Made by a program: the position numbers and the translations under genes. Below, piece by piece: positions 63,853 through 64,000 of a DNA stretch of 64,000 nt (the stretch's first letter is position 1; every line of letters begins with the position of its first letter). Under the pieces are notes generated by a model that saw only the letters and a program-made list of their open reading frames with translations, was not told the DNA's origin and ran no database searches. Source of the DNA: an uncultured Zoogloea sp. (GTDB taxonomy: Bacteria; Pseudomonadota; Gammaproteobacteria; Burkholderiales; Rhodocyclaceae); the NCBI GenBank assembly GCA_937967645.1, contig CALBTT010000062.1, forward strand, positions 1 to 64,000. The letters run 5' to 3'.

Positions 63853-64000
63853 TCATACGGACACGGGAACAGCCGAGACACGGCTGTTGTTGCGCAGGAA
63901 GGCCTCGAACATCAGGACAGTCCACAAGGGCGCGCTGTAATCCCGCGCGCCCAACTGGTGGGCGTCGACCAGATGCTCCAGGTAAGCCCGGTTGAAGATA
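63853..64000 (-). CDS. Asparagine-synthetase-like XrtA-associated amidotransferase, C-terminal end (partial)
   Basis: The last 49 codons of a minus-strand gene that continues past the window. The end reads YLEHLVDAHQLGARDYSAPL then WTVLMFEAFLR, as in amidotransferases associated with exosortase A (TIGR03108-type). The catalytic domain is not visible. It is 13 bp before the next gene start, so it is likely operon-first or close to it. Confidence 0.85.
   Translation of the reverse strand, partial: IFNRAYLEHLVDAHQLGARDYSAPLWTVLMFEAFLRNNSRVSAVPVSV

Overview
The window looks like a piece of chromosome from a GC-rich betaproteobacterium, most likely of the Rhodocyclales (Azospira/Dechloromonas-like). 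The evidence is the hupB / tRNA-Val / tRNA-Asp / ppiD order, a complete-looking exosortase A (XrtA) polysaccharide locus with its marker genes, a porin-cytochrome respiratory cluster and PHB metabolism genes. The taxonomic call is inference. No insertion sequence, phage, CRISPR array or rRNA was seen.

Left part (1-13.5 kb): the 3' end of imuB (SOS translesion synthesis), a MATE exporter, an outer-membrane-type hypothetical, an M61 peptidase with PDZ domain, a family-3 solute-binding protein, then a gene-free 0.4 kb stretch holding a cluster of DnaA-box-like 9-mers. Next come a divergent FinR-like LysR regulator and ferredoxin-NADP reductase (fpr), a PHB-depolymerase-type esterase with a MAPEG protein, an ABC exporter, a FeeM-type N-acyltransferase and ettA with a strong terminator.

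13.5-18.8 kb: a five-gene minus-strand electron-transfer operon. In transcription order it encodes a membrane-anchored heptaheme cytochrome, a b-type cytochrome, a small monoheme cytochrome, a DmsE/MtrA-type decaheme cytochrome and an MtrB/PioB-type barrel. It has an FNR-like box upstream. This is a putative trans-outer-membrane electron conduit with no extracellular cytochrome encoded beside it.

18.9-31.3 kb: a MOSC protein, a small conserved-looking protein, a stand-alone propeptide-like protein translationally coupled to a subtilisin-family protease with a GlyGly-type C-terminal sorting tail, and dnaE2 with a perfect LexA box, about 22 kb from imuB. Then follows a co-directional set (DUF4136-like lipoprotein, diheme peroxidase lipoprotein, porin, exported FMN-binding protein, ApbE flavinyltransferase, small multi-pass membrane protein) that reads as a flavin/heme redox system.

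31.3-45.8 kb: mostly housekeeping. It holds a large peptide-type solute-binding lipoprotein, fabI, ppiD, two tRNAs, hupB, rpsT, a thiolase, a CobD/CbiB-family protein, a CoA pyrophosphatase-type NUDIX enzyme, a DTG aspartic protease, a GATase, YjfB, YajQ, PpnP, a DUF2788 protein, argG and argF.

45.8-64 kb: the exopolysaccharide/exosortase region. A plus-strand pair (an asparagine-synthetase-like protein lacking the N-terminal Cys, and a TPR protein) converges on a long, tightly overlapped minus-strand operon. The operon runs from an amidotransferase truncated by the window edge through glycosyltransferases, a CoA-ligase-like protein, an O-glycosylation-ligase-like protein, exosortase A fused to EpsI, more glycosyltransferases, an AAC(3)-type acetyltransferase, an alpha/alpha-toroid-like protein and a Wzx-type flippase. 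No PEP-CTERM substrate protein was recognised inside the window.
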